A stretch of DNA of 64,000 nt from Anisus vortex. Lineage: Eukaryota > Mollusca > Gastropoda > Planorbidae. The translations under genes and the position numbers were made by a program. Below, one piece after another: positions 22,616 through 35,539 of the stretch (positions are counted from its first letter, which is position 1; each line of letters begins with the position of its first letter). The DNA lies in the NCBI GenBank assembly GCA_949126835.1, contig OX421498.1:31770081-31834080 (forward strand). Direction: 5' to 3'. The notes beneath the pieces are model-generated. The model had not been told where the DNA came from, did not search any database, and was given only the letters and a program-made list of their open reading frames with translations.

Positions 22616-23100
22616 CCGATAGTGGCCCACAACTTGGCAGTAAAACCAAATAATATTGGATATCGAAAACACTAAACACTATTCAGATCTACGTCAAGCT
22701 CTACCATATTCGCAGATTGTATACACATTGTGACGGTCCAGAGCGGGGAACAGAAAAAATAAGGCAATAGTTCAATCATGAGTTGAATAGCCATTTTCCC
22801 CCCCTCGATCTGGAGGCCCGAAGTAGGTCAAAGGTCAACACACCTCAACCTGTCAATTGCATCACCACGTGACGGTGGCGTGGGTGGGAGATGGCTGCCC
22901 CCGTGGGCGTGACCAGATCAAACCGGACCCGTGAGCAGGTCCAGTACAGTAGTTTCCTCGTGACCGATGGACAAAGCTGGGGACGGGGAGGGGGGGGGAA
23001 TGACCAAGTGGCCTACCGGAGAAGAGGGCGTCTGCGCGGTGGCAAGGTGTCACAATATTGGCCCACTCTGCACTCAGTAGACTTGGGTCACTCGGTGAGA
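22616..23100 (-). promoter_or_regulatory. Possible alternative first exon/promoter of the unknown gene
   Basis: A donor-like CTATCG/GTGAGT reads on minus at about 22616. Upstream (22.8-23.1 kb) the DNA becomes GC-rich with several CpG and a CACGTG, unlike the neighbouring AT-rich DNA. The 107-codon plus-strand frame there is low-complexity and not convincing. This is inference only. Confidence 0.3.
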
Positions 23101-23317
23101 GTCCATGCAGTACTACAAGGTCACACAAGTTTGAAAAGCGAGCCAAACAAACACATCAAATATGGGTTAAAAAGTTGTAAACATGACAAAAAGGTAAACA
23201 AACAGTTTCGGTAAGAAATACTCTCTAACAAAGCATTGAACAATAGATTTCGAACACCGGACATGTAGGCTTTCATAAAGCATACGGGAAGAATAAAGGG
23301 ACATCAATACGTTGGAA

Positions 23318-23390
23318 TAATAATAATAATAATTGGTCATTTATATAGCACCTCACTGAGACATGAATGGTCTTACTTATGAGGGGAGAC
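23318..23390 (-). mobile_element. L2/CR1-type 3' tail fragment, reverse
   Basis: On minus: GTGCTATATAAATGACC followed by (ATT)n. This is the classic end of such retrotransposons; no coding part remains. Confidence 0.5.
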
Positions 23391-23394
23391 AATT

Positions 23395-23477
23395 GAAACG
23401 CAGCATTGGTCTTATTATTGAAGTTAAATGAAACAAACAAATTGGTCTTATTATTGAAGTTAAATGAAACAAACAAG
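23395..23477. repeat. Local 41-bp-type direct duplication
   Basis: The phrase TTGGTCTTATTATTGAAGTT followed by AAATGAAACAAACAA occurs twice in tandem. Confidence 0.85.
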
Positions 23478-24059
23478 GTTTAGTTAAAATTAGCAAATAT
23501 GTGACCAAAACAAAGATACTGAGAATTATAATTGTTTGAACAAATATTTAACAAGAAAAAGTTTATGGGCCTAAGACCAAATGCCAACTGTCTAAACACA
23601 ATAGAAGCAAAATGGTCAGTGTTAGATTTGATTATATAGTGTTGCTGGTTTTTTTTAAATGTTTATAGCACGTGAAAAAATACAACGAATGGCTGGAGAG
23701 ATGAGTAAAAAGGGGGAGAGGTTGCGATCGCTCTTGTGTCAGTTGCCATCCACTTTTCATTGATCTCATCGGAAACCTTAACGCATTGGGTGCAACGTGA
23801 TTATATATATATATAATCAATATCCAGGGCTCCAATGGATGAATCTTCCAAGCTATTATCACAACAAGAGTTTAAGTCTAGAGCTATCAAGTAATCTCTC
23901 AGCTTCGTATGTAAAGTCCAATCCCCCCCCCCCACACACACACACAGAATGACAATGTTCACCAGATTAAATTATTTCGAAACCTTTTGCTCAGCATTTG
24001 GGAAATATACAATGAGTGGGCATAAGACATTAGAAATCAGATATGTGGCACTAGTCGTT

Positions 24060-24450
24060 ATAATATCAGAAAGAGGAGATTCGACTTTAGAATATCAAAG
24101 AGAAGAGATAATATTACACTTTAGAAATATCAAAGAGATAATATTACACTTTAGAATATCAAAGAGATGATATTACACTTTAGAATATCAATTAGATGAT
24201 ATTACACTTTAGAATATCAAAGAGAGGAGATCACACTTTAGAAATATCAAAGAGATAATATTACACTTTAGAATATCAAAGAGATGATATTACACTTTAG
24301 AATATCAAAGAGAGGAGATCAGACTTTAGAATATCAAAGAGAGGATATACACTTTAGAATATCAAAGAGAGGATATACACTTTAGAATATCAAAGAGAGA
24401 ATATTAGAAATTAGAATATCAAAGAAAGGACATTAGACTTATAGAAGACA
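24060..24450. repeat. ~30-bp tandem array (TTTAGAATATCAAAGAGA)
   Basis: About twelve variable units of 'acactttagaatatcaaaga' with GATGATATT, GGATAT or GGAGATC spacers, more diverged than the neighbouring 27-bp array. Confidence 0.9.
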
Positions 24451-24524
24451 TTAGACTTAGAATTTCAGATAAATAAGATAAGTGAACACTTTATATAAAT
24501 ATCAAAATGAACACTGGACAAGAT

Positions 24525-25095
24525 GTCAGAAAAGAAATTAAACAATATATTATCAGATAGAACATTGGACAAGAGTATATCAAATAGAACATTGGACAAG
24601 ATAATATCAGCTAGAACATTGGACAAGATAATATCAGATAGAACATTGGACAAGATAATATCAGCAAGAACATTGGACAAGATAATATCAGCTAGAACAT
24701 TGGACAAGAGAATATCAGATAGAACATTGGACAAGATAATATCAGATAGAACATTGGACAAGATAATATCAGATAGAATATTGGACAAGATAATATCAGA
24801 TAGAACATTGGACAAGATAATATCAGATAGAACATTGGACAAGATAATATCAGATAGAACATTGGACAAGATAATATATCAGATAGAACATTGGACAAGA
24901 TAATATCAGATAGAACATTGGACAAGAGAATATCAGATAGAACATTGGACAAGAGAATATCAGATAGAACATTGGACAAGATAATATCAGATAGAACATT
25001 GGACAAGATAATATCAGATAGAACATTGGACACGAGAATACCAAATAAGACATTGGACAAGATAATATCAGATAGGAAATTGAACAAGAGAATGA
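24525..25095. repeat. 27-bp tandem array, about 21 units
   Basis: The unit is roughly AGAACATTGGACAAGATAAT + ATCAGAT. Because 27 is divisible by three and the unit lacks stops in several frames, long open frames appear on both strands (plus 'IISDRTLDK', minus 'LSNVLSDII'). No start context, splice signals or composition support a protein. It sits in the intron of the minus-strand unknown gene. Confidence 0.95.
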
Positions 25096-25881
25096 CAAAC
25101 CTACTGGGGTTAGCAAATTTCTTGTTAATAGTCATAAATATGTCTGAATGGCGATTGGATGTCACTAAAACAAAACTACTAGAGCCATTGTTTATAAAAA
25201 AAACCATCATATTCTATTATTTTACACATTATAAGCATGCAAGTATATTACACAGTCTTACTAAACGCGTTTCCACTTGTAAGTGAATCAAATAGTTAGA
25301 CAAAAACATGCACACAACATAACAAATAAAACCGCTACAGTACTTGATAAATAGTTAGATCTATATAGCAAAAAAGCCTACCTTCCACCGCGGTCAGTTG
25401 TATTCTTTTAGACCACAGCTTCTCAACATAACGTAAAGCAGTGAAACAACTTTGTTTAAAAATGTCTTAACACTACTACACTACATAATAGGTCTACAGA
25501 GTAGACTGATATAAGAGTTGAATATTTACACTAGAACCAAATACTTATAAGCTGGTAAACTAGTTATAAAATACCGGTACATTGAGTGTATCCAGGTGAA
25601 ATCAGCACACATAACCTCTTCTATATATTCATTGCTTAGCTTAGATAAAAATTAAAGAGTTTCGAGTTACTTCAGCTTTATTCCAGGATCAGCTGATCCA
25701 AACCTAGACAGCGACCTTGACTCTCTTGAGAACGTCTGCTTAAATTTACAGCTGACTGGAAATACGGGGGAAGGCAAACTTAAAATATATGACGATATTA
25801 GCCGCTGTTAAATAACGACTTACCATAACAGAAAGAACAAATAAAGACGTTTCAAATGAAAATAATGAATTTGAAACTTAC

Positions 25882-25935
25882 CGAACACGCCATCAAAAAT
25901 AACACACAGACTCTGCCTGACATGGGATTGTAATA
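25882..25935 (-). promoter_or_regulatory. Possible alternative first exon of the unknown gene
   Basis: On minus an ATG with 'MSGRVCVLF' runs 14 codons to GTTCG/GTAAGT, a strong donor. Joined to the 21876 acceptor the frame would stop at once, so if used it is non-coding or leads to another exon. Weak evidence. Confidence 0.25.
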
Positions 25936-26339
25936 AGTCCTGATGGGAACTTATCGATGTTTTAACAGATGCCATTCACTAACACATATAACATACTTCT
26001 TTTTAAAAAGAACCGTTTCCTTATAATTAGCAATACTGTATGAAGAAAAAAATGTGAATCTGCAAACAATTTATATCCGAATCCCCACACTGGGAATATC
26101 CACTGAGAAACGAGACCGAGTATGACAAACAAGGGCAGACCAATCAAATTCGTTTACACTCGGGCGATGTAAACAGGATCAGAGGATGACGTAGGAAGTC
26201 TATCCCAAAAATAGGACAGTGACGGCTTGGCGAAGGCGAAAGGTTTAGGTAAATAGATCGGCCAGCCGATAGAAAACAAAATGCGTTCATTGAATGGAAG
26301 GCTGGGCTATGTCGTATGTCTATTAATTAAATATGGACA

Positions 26340-26480
26340 TTGGTAAATGTTTTCTGTATGTAGGCCTATGAAAAATTATAAATGATATAGACTATGTAAT
26401 AGGCCTACTATATAATTTAAAATAGGCCTACTATTAATATAGTAGGCCTATTATAGACTATAAAACTATAGGCCTATGGT
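26340..26480. repeat. Cluster of TAGGCCTA palindromes
   Basis: Five or more AGGCCTA/TAGGCCT octamer-like palindromes within 140 bp. Similar clusters occur at 31780-32060, 32400-32760 and 57470-57700. Confidence 0.7.
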
Positions 26481-28262
26481 CCTCCTACTGGAGGGTTTTA
26501 TATAGTTTTATCCTAAATAAAAAAACGGGAGGCAGTGGAAGTTTTTTAATATTAATTATCAATGCTATTATTAGGCTTCGAGATTTAAATAGTATTTTTT
26601 TAATAAATTATTTATATAATAAATAATATTGAGAAAGTCGTGATGGATGCCGGATCCGTGGACAATTAGTCACAGAGAAAGGACAAGGTAAGGACCTATC
26701 CCTAAACTGAGTCCTGTGCTAAATGTGTAACAAACTGTAACACAAGCAATACGATGTTTTAATAACAGGTAACTGCAAAACATTATTAGATAGTAAAATA
26801 TTTAGGCCAGTGTATACGATCAAGGACAGGTTGTTGACAATATAGAACAAACAAAAAAAGAACTAGTCTACATTTTCCTAATTCCTTCAGTTCTCTGCAA
26901 TACGGAAACCGTGCAGCGAGAAGGGCAAAGTGGGTGGGGGTGGCAAGGTTGTTCTAGCTTATTCCGCAGCCGATATGCTAAATTTAGTACACTTGGGCAA
27001 AAGACACACCTCCCGAACCAGCCAATGAAATTCTGCCCTGGTTTCCTCCCCGTCACAGGAGGAGGAGTGAGAGAGAGAGAGATTGAGAGAGGCAGAGCTA
27101 GAAAATAAAATGTGGTAAACAAGCTGTGTACAAAGGTCTATGGTGTATACGGATCGATGCGCCCGCGTGGCACGAGCGGCCTTAGCCTTGTCATGCAAAC
27201 ATCTCCGCACTAAACACAAACATGTTGCCCAAGAACTAGATTACATAAACTGTTCCACATTGCAACAAAAGCTGCCAACTGGCCCACAGCAGGCAGGGGC
27301 TGACGGTGTAATGGAAGTAGCCTACAGCATTATCTGATATCTAGTAGAGATTGTGAAAAGAATAGAGGACACTTGGGCCTACGTTTCCACATTAGCAGCA
27401 ATGTAGACTTCGAAACAATGTAGGCTAACACTGTGTCACCCAGTTACCCAACACGACATATTTTCAACAAGACTGCAATGTGTGTGTGTGGGGGAGAGAC
27501 AAATAGTGCAAGCGTAGAGCATTGAAATTACTAACACATTTAATGTACACAGACAATGGTAAATCAGTAAGGTGTGTAAAAACACACTTGTCAACTCACT
27601 GCTCGGTTTGAGAGAAAAGAAAAGGTCAACCAAAGGTTTGGTGTACTTTTAGAACGCAAAAAAAAAAAAAAAAGACCTTGACATTGGAGGAATATTAAGA
27701 GTACACTGTTGAGGCTACAATCATTAAATTCAGCACATTAATGGCCAGTACACAAACACAATAAAACCACTCCATACAGTAGGCCTATATAACACACACG
27801 AACATAATTAAGCATGTGTTTTAATATTGGATCAGTCTGTAACCCAATGACAGTAAGAAATAACAAAGGAAACTATCATTAGTTAGAGTCCCATTATATT
27901 GGCCTACATAGAAATGATAAAGTGGAATATCTTCACACTCACTAGGACAAGTGGACTATGTTGATTAGGAGTTGTACTTCCACTTAATCATCTATTGTTA
28001 CATTTTATTAAAAGTGTACATTACATGTCCGTGGTGGGCCTAAAGGTTCTCACAGTGGCATTCTTACACCTTCATGTTTTGATTGGATACAAAGTAGATC
28101 TGGTTGAAACACTAATTGAATTGAGACTCAGTGGAAAGCAGAAAACATTGCAACTCAAAGAAAGATAAATTATTTGTTAATCATAACTGAAATCTTTTAT
28201 GATCCAGACATAAATATCTCAGACTAAAAAAAATAATATAATATAGTCATAATACTTCTAAT
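26481..28262. other. Intron or intergenic DNA with a GC-richer patch
   Basis: 26880-27340 is less AT-rich (CpG near 27150-27190, GAGAGA tract near 27070) and could be a regulatory patch. No exon is recognised. A poly(A) run lies at about 27658-27673. Confidence 0.4.
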
Positions 28263-28263
28263 T

Positions 28264-28535
28264 GGGGCACGGTGGCCGAGTGGCAGTGCGTTTGACTGGC
28301 GATCCGAAAGGTCTGGGTTCAAATCCTGGTGCGGACTGGGATTTTTTTCTCGGGAATTGAGGGTGCCCCTGAGTCTACCCAGCTCTGATGGGTACCTGAC
28401 ATTAGTTGGGGTAAAGTAAGGGTGGCTGGGCATTGTGCTGGCCACACATCCCCTCGTATGCTGTGGCCATAGAAACTGGTGAACGCTGCTTCACCAGCCC
28501 CATGATCAGTTTGGTCCGAAGGGTACTTTACTTTA
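28264..28535 (+). repeat. SINE family A, near full-length
   Basis: Best head in the window: GGCACGGTGGCCGAGTGGCA, B-box GGGTTCAAATCC, body CTACCCAGCTCTGATGGG, tail TTGGTCCGAAGGGTACTTTA. Flanks ACTTCTAAT and ACTTCTATG may be a target duplication. Confidence 0.88.
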
Positions 28536-30982
28536 TAAACTTCTATGCCTAATGCATCAAAGATAGACTGATTTGGAGCTTTGGCTGTGTAAAATAGTAT
28601 GAACATCTTCTCATTGAATAGGTTTTTTTAATCTTTAAAAAAAAAACACAAAAAGAACTGTATTTCAATAAAACTATTATATTGTATCAATAATAGAAGC
28701 CAGTCAAAACTGAGGAGGGAACCTAGACCTAGATCTAATTCTGACATCAATTACCAGACCTACGCTTTCATTCATAAAACACTAATGACCACATGTCACA
28801 AAATATATTTTCAAGGGTTGTACAATACCCTGTGCGCTTTTAAATTCTGATGGACTGTGTGCCAATGAACAGTTGCTAATTACAGTGACAATGTGGCATT
28901 AAACAAGAAGTCCATTACTAGGCACTTTATTCATAGTCAATAAGGCCATCGTAAATATAGTTCAACAGTCAAACCACCATATAGTGGTAAGTTACAATGC
29001 AGTAGCTGTCAACCTTATTTGAGTCCCTTGTATGGACTCATGTTGCCAGCACACTGCCAAGCAAGTCACCATTATTTTTACCACCTCATTGACCAAGAAA
29101 TAATCCAATCATTTTTACCAGGGCTTGAATCAAGAGATTTTCAACCTGGCAAATACCAGCACTCTGATCCTAGACCATTGTACCCCATAATTTATCCATT
29201 TTATCTTGATTACTTTTGAAATCTTTCATTTCCCCATCAGCACTCAACAGGACTATAGGCTCCAAGTTCAGTAACTTTGTTGTATTTTGGTCAGCGTAGT
29301 TTTTTTAAAATGCATTTTGAATGATTCAAGTTATAAGTACCAGTAACAGTACTAAATATTTGTGCTAAAAATAAAGATATTATGGTATTCATCTAGATAA
29401 ATCAGGGTTCTTACTCTAAAATCATTTCAAAGTTCAGAAACTTTTCACAAACTTAACAAACATTTACAAGTTAATTTATATAGACATACTTCTCTATGTG
29501 AAATGTTTTAATGTTAACCAGTCACTTATATAGATAGTAAAATTACCATTTTTTGGGAGGAAAAAGTGCATGTTTTTTAGTATTAATATTGTAGAATATT
29601 AGAATTTAAAAAATTGGACTCTATAACTTAAAAACATAACTATTTCTTTGTTTGTTTATAAAAAAAAAAAATGTGTTCATGCTGCTTTGACCATTATTAT
29701 GAAACTCATAAACTTTCCAAAACCTTGCTGGTCAGATTTCCCAAAATTGTCCAATCTGTATGATCATTGTAAATTAATTTAACATTTACTGATTTTCTTA
29801 TATATACAAAAAGGTTTATTTTTTATTTTCTTTGTATAGCCTACCAAGCACCTGCCTCATGTACATGCAACTGAATATTGTATTGAGTAATTCATACACA
29901 GAAAAAGAAAGTAGGATATAATGTTTTTTTTTTAAACATACATTCAAATGACACTAATATTTAATTAGCATCAAACTAATCCTGCCACTAAATACTTTGG
30001 TCTACAACAAAGAAACAAAAAAATATTTTTTAATGATTTCATCTGATAAAAGCTTTATGCTGAAACTGCACATTTATAAATGAATAAATGCACTGCCTTG
30101 TTCAAGTAACTGAAAAATGATTGTTAAGAAATATGATATTCCTTATTTACTGAGGCAATAAGAAAATCATCAATAAAATTGTTTTTATTTACCAGACCAG
30201 ATAATCTGCATCAAAATTATTTTAAGGATGAGGTATGAATGTTAAGGAATAAATCCATGTTTGAGTTGCTCAATTTTGTAAAGGATTGTCTATATATAAA
30301 TTTGATTTGTTTTACAATTACATATAATTTTGTCCATTGAAATATTCAAGAAGGCAAAGACGGTACAGGTAAATTCCACTGAATCAAAAGCATACTTAAA
30401 CTAAATCCGAAAGACAAACGAAAATAAATAATTTTTTGTTGTTGTATTTTTCAAATCAATAAGAAAGTTTGCTAATAGTAAATAGCATTGAAAAGATGGC
30501 TGACAATATTTATATAGCTGCTAAAAAAACACATACCAAAAGATCAGGTCAATATCATGCATTAAAAGGATGGATTGTTATAACATAGTGTAGGTTGAAA
30601 GCACCTAGTCCTTTTAAACACCTATATATGTGGCTATATGTGGATAAGACTAAGAGTGCAAACTAACAGATGTAGCCCACAACAAAAGGACCTGAAAACT
30701 AAAATTGGTTCAAAAGAAAGGAAAATAAAGAAGACTTTCTACTTTACTGCTTGAACTACTGGACAAATAGGATCAACAGCGTTGGTCACAAATCTTACCA
30801 TCGCCAGCAAAAAAGGCCACCCAAAGTGGCAAGCTATTACGTGGAGCATGGGCATCGCTAATCTGCAGTGAACTAGTTATGAACTTCCCTATGGAAAGGA
30901 CAGAGGAGGTAAAATTTACTTTTTTTTATGTCTGGACTTAAGTTTAGGTTTAAAAGCCCACTTTTTTTTGCACTTTATTTAA
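28536..30982. other. AT-rich intron DNA, nothing recognised
   Basis: Only short accidental frames. It lies between the two coding exons of the minus-strand unknown gene. Confidence 0.55.
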
Positions 30983-31232
30983 GTGCACAGTGGTCTAGGG
31001 GCACTGTCCTTTGTTGGAACGCAGAAGAATTCTGGTTTAAATCCAGATGAAAGCTAGGATTTTGTGCATGATCCCCAAGTCTATCCAGATCTGATGAGTA
31101 CCTGACATAGTTGGAAGAAAAGTACAGATGTGCACATCACACAATCCCCTAATAGGGTGAGGTCACAACACTTTGTGAATGTACTTCACTGTCACTGTGG
31201 ATCGAATTGGTCAGACAGGGATACTTCCCCAT
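30983..31232 (+). repeat. SINE family A, old copy
   Basis: Diverged head GTGCACAGTGGTCTAG, B-box GGTTTAAATCC, body CTATCCAGATCTGATGAG and tail TTGGTCAGACAGGGATACTT. Confidence 0.65.
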
Positions 31233-31443
31233 TACTTTTATAAAGAAGTAGTTTTTGCAAGATTTTCACAATGATAAGAAACAAATAATAAAATGAACCT
31301 TTCAAAACATTTAAGGACCTATATAACTGCACAAGGTGAATCAGCGATCTGTTCAACGTTATACAAGTCTTTTTTGTATTTTCACTTAGTTCTATTGCTC
31401 AGTATAAATCACACTGAAAAAAACATGAAGCAAAGAAGCTTAC

Positions 31444-31670
31444 CAGCATCAGGGGACCTGGATATAGTAGCATCTTCGGACGCCTTGCTTGCGGCTCTCT
31501 GTTTACTTCTTAATGACTCAGTAGCTTCTGTGGGGTTGAAAGTGTCAGGGGCTGACTCCAGTGGATGATCAAAGTCTTCCGTGTAGTGAGAGCCTGTAAA
31601 TCCAAATACAGTAAACACACTCCTTCCACCTTGCCCTGGTACTGGTGGCAGTTCACTACCTGACATAACT
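31444..31670 (-). CDS. Unrecognised protein, candidate first coding exon
   Basis: On minus, after CTATTAG or CTATTAGAG, an ATG at 31666 opens 'MSGSELPPVPGQGGRSVF' and runs 74 codons plus one base to GATGCTG/GTAAGC. The single leftover base matches the two bases needed by the terminal exon at 21876, giving an Ala codon across the join. The peptide is polar, rich in Ser, Thr, Glu and Ala, and likely disordered, consistent with the terminal exon. The intron would be 9.6 kb. The upstream acceptor implies at least one non-coding 5' exon; a possible one ends near 32958 (AAATCG/GTAGTG on minus) in slightly GC-richer DNA. Confidence 0.65.
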
Positions 31671-34600
31671 CTAATAGAGAAAAAATATCTACCTTTCAAT
31701 TACTACAACTAAGAAACCAAGCTAATCACAATCTGTAAAATAATGATCAATTATATTTTAAGATTGATTTGACATGTAATATTTAGGCCTAATATATAGG
31801 AATAGTCCCCTATAGCTATCTACTACTATCTAGCCTACAAGGAATAGAGCCTACAATTAGCCTAAATTATTATTATTAGGCCTAGTCATTATAACTTTTT
31901 TAGTAGGCCTCTATAATTTTATAATAGGCTAAATTGATAAGATAATATAATACATAGAGACATAGTCATAGAATAATATAGTAGGCCTACTATCGACTTG
32001 GCTATGACTATGGCTATGGACAGAGTGAAAATAGTAGGCTAAATATTATTATTGAAAAAAAAATAGGTAGGCCCTATAGGTTTTTTTTTTTATAATATAA
32101 AAGAAGGCAAAGGAATATTAGATAGCCTACAATCTACAATTTGTGACAAAAACAAAAATAATAACTTTTTTTTTCAGTTTCACTTAAGTTTTGGTAACTA
32201 GCCTCCTGTTTCAAAAGCTGTAATGACATGACTGTCATGACCTTTAACTTTTATTTTTATGAATTTCTGAATGTAGCATAATAAAATAATTAAAATGTAA
32301 GTATTGTAAGTGTTAGGTTAATGATAATGTTATGTTAATGTGTTGAGTGTAATGAACTGTAATTGTAAATTGTAATAATCTAAGTGTTGAGTGTAATGAA
32401 CTGTAGGCCTAATTGTAAATTGTAATAATCTAAGTCTAAGTAAGGATACTTATATACTATATACTTATATACTATTACTATACTATTACTAGTAATAAAT
32501 TAGTAGTAGGCCTATTACTATTAGCAGTTAATAGTTTTTTTAATAGTAACTATTACTATGATTCAGTTCAGTATGATACTGTAACAGTAACAGTAATGTC
32601 ATGTGTGTTTAGTCGATATGTAGAGGTATAGTCGTGTATAGTATTAACTAAACTAGTACTAGTAGTGTAGTAGCCTACTAGTAGGCTTAGCTTAGTAGGC
32701 CTACTTAGTAGGTATGTAAATTAATGTAGGCTGTAGGCCTACTTTACTACTTAGCCTACTAAAATTCGACATTTACCGTATACGTATTTGTAGACTTAAT
32801 TGAGATAAGGAATAATATAATTAAGTACTAGTATACTATTCTATCCTTTATCTGCGTGAACCGCGTAAATTGATTTAATACCGACCACCAAATCTTTAAA
32901 TTATAAGTGTGTAATAACGTATTGAATTAAACATATAAATATAATAATGTTATCACTACCGATTTAGATGCACGGATCTAGTTGAAGTACTCTCCTATGC
33001 AGATATCAGGATCCAGAAACGTTACAGCGGAAGTATGTCACTAACTAAAAATAAATCGTTGGGGGTTGTGTCAGGTCACAGACTTGGGTTTAGGGTTTAG
33101 ACAAGGTTAACCGTTGAGATAAAATTATAATTTCTTATATATAAAATGGCAAATATAATCGCTGCAAACCTTGTTTAGCAATAGCTGTGGAAGAAACTTT
33201 GTGTTAAGTGTGAGATGGGGTAGATCTTACAACATTAAAATGTTTTACTTTTAACATGTGTAAAGGCTAGAAAAGAAAACAGTATAGGCCTATAGATCAG
33301 TGGTTGACACAATATTGAAAATGCGTAGGTCTTAGGCCTACTATACTCCTATACTATGTCATAAAATGTCTGCCTATGGCATGCCTCTTGGGTTATTAAA
33401 CTTAAAATAAAAGACAGTGGACAGTAAAAGTGGGAAGGGGCAACAAAAAAAAAGTGTATGTGGGAGGGGTGGGCCCCGGTGGGTTATAGTAATACTCTAA
33501 CCCGCCCCTATTAGTACGATAAATGCTTCTTTACATCTTCCAGAATAACAGCGGCCAAGTCAAGAGTGGCAATTCGTGCCCTCACACCCCAACCTTTTGT
33601 GCGTGTAATTGTTTGCTTTTCTTATTTAGGTCTGGTTACGGTATATTAGGCTATATGTAGGCCTATATATATATATATAGCTATAATAGAGATTGTTGCT
33701 TTATATCTTAATATAAATAATGTATAACTATTTAGAATGTATGTTCTAAATTGTGATAGCATAATGGCTTACAAATTAATAGTTTTTGAACATGCTATAC
33801 GTCCATATGTTGTGTTATATTTTGAAATGAATTCTCGATAATAGACTTAATCACTGAATTTGCTGGATAGAATTTCCGCTCATAAAGTTAGAATTCGGAT
33901 GTTTTTATTAGACTATTTTAAATCATTGATAATATTATAGCTGTAGTATAATAGGCTATGTGTAAAATAGTTGGTGTGAAAGCATACACTTGTTCAGAAT
34001 TTTTCTGCACTGCTATTCTACTTCTTATTTTTGCCATCCCTTCAACCTTGCACTCTTTGCACCCCCCTTCTTTCTCCCAATTCCACTAACTTTGCAACGT
34101 GCGCAGCACCACAAGAGAACCAATTTTTTTTATTAACTATTAACCCAAAGTTTTCTTCACTGAGCTGGAAAGGGGGATAATTAATGAATAATATCTATGA
34201 AATAAACTATTGTACAGAGTTACGTAAGTAGATGTTTTGAAATTGCATTTTAAGATAAGATTGCTTTATTGATCCAAATGAATGGAAAATTGACTTGATT
34301 ACATAAATTCCGTCTTTCAGCATACATTCATTATCTTTATATCTTTAAACAGTCTTGTACTTTTAAATTAATAATAATATGCTGACATTTTATGTTAAAA
34401 ATTTTGATAGATTTTGTTTTACAATTAAAAAAAAATTTTTTAGAACATTTTAATTTTACAGTAAAATGAAACATAAAAATTACATAAACCTGTTCAAAAT
34501 ATACTATTGAAAATCTCTAACACTAACATTGTACTTTTAAAAACAACCTTTTGGCCTTGCAATGCTGTAAAGGCCACTGATGAAATAATAATGCCAGTTA

Positions 34601-35321
34601 TTTCCATACCGTAGTTTATTTCAATAAGCCCATTATCTAAAAACTAAAACAGTCATTATTTTGCAGCAATAGTATTACTATGTCTACATTAAATTTGCTT
34701 TCAGTTTCAGTGTTGATAATCACTTAATATACACAATAAACCTACATGATTGTGGGTATTACTAAAGAAAAAAAAGCATATTTGAAGACTGCTATGAATA
34801 CACTATATAAATAATTTGTTTGATGTTAATGTTACTATAAAAAGATCAAATTTGACAAGAAAGGTTCAAAAAAAAAAAAACAACCAATTTACACAAATTC
34901 TATCTGATATGTACAATATTTTAAATCCCCACATATTGCTATGCATTTACAGGTTTCTCATTTCATGTTAAATTTTGCTTCAAGTTTTGTGTGTAGTGTT
35001 TATGTGACAGCTGAATTATTGTGAAATTGATGCACGTCTTTATTTTTTATAATAACTTTTCTTCTTTTTATTGCTACACCCTACTACTACTACTACTAAG
35101 ATGTTTGAAGTACTACAAATACAGATTGTATCCCGTTAGTAAAAAGGTAATCTGCACTAAGTATATAAATTATTACAATTTTTAAAATCCATCATAATTC
35201 AAATAAGTCACAAAATAAGCAAAGAGAAAACTAGAATTGTAAAACATAGAAGAAAATTTATGGAAAATTCAGAAATAAAAATATGACTGATTTGAAATTA
35301 TTAGCCCTGTACTGAATGAAA
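31671..35321. other. Upstream/intergenic DNA between the unknown gene and RPS5
   Basis: Low-complexity AT-rich DNA with AGGCCTA clusters and short (TA)n tracts near 33660. The promoter of the minus-strand unknown gene probably lies at about 32.95-33.1 kb, by position and composition only. Confidence 0.4.
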
Positions 35322-35539
35322 TGGGTCACTGTCACCAAGCGGCAGCACGTTTGACTGGTGATCCAAAGGTTCTGGGTTCAAATCCTGGTGGAGGCTAGGT
35401 TTTTGTTGGGGTAAAGTAAAGGGCTTTGTGCGGGCCACACATCCCCTAGTTAGTAGTAGTAGTATGCACTGGCCACAGAAACGGGTGAACGCTGCTTTAC
35501 CAGCCCTATGATCAGTTTGGTCCAAAGGGTACTTTACTA
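35322..35539 (+). repeat. SINE family A with internal deletion
   Basis: The head (AAGCGGCAGCACGTTTGACT, B-box GGGTTCAAATCC) is joined directly to TTGGGGTAAAGTAAAGGG, skipping the middle body. It contains a (TAG)n expansion near 35450. Tail TTGGTCCAAAGGGTACTTTA. Confidence 0.8.

Noticed and set aside
22891..23214. 107-codon plus-strand gene in GC-richer DNA
   Set aside because: Arg/Gly-rich accidental frame without splice or homology signals; better explained as a promoter-like patch for the minus-strand gene.
24060..25095. CRISPR array
   Set aside because: Eukaryotic DNA; the units are tandem with no unique spacers and no cas genes.
24465..25286. Several repeat proteins on both strands
   Set aside because: Pure consequence of a 27-bp tandem unit without stops; no splice, start or composition evidence.
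28264..28345. tRNA gene at SINE heads
   Set aside because: The same head occurs with the same downstream body at many sites, so these are SINE copies.
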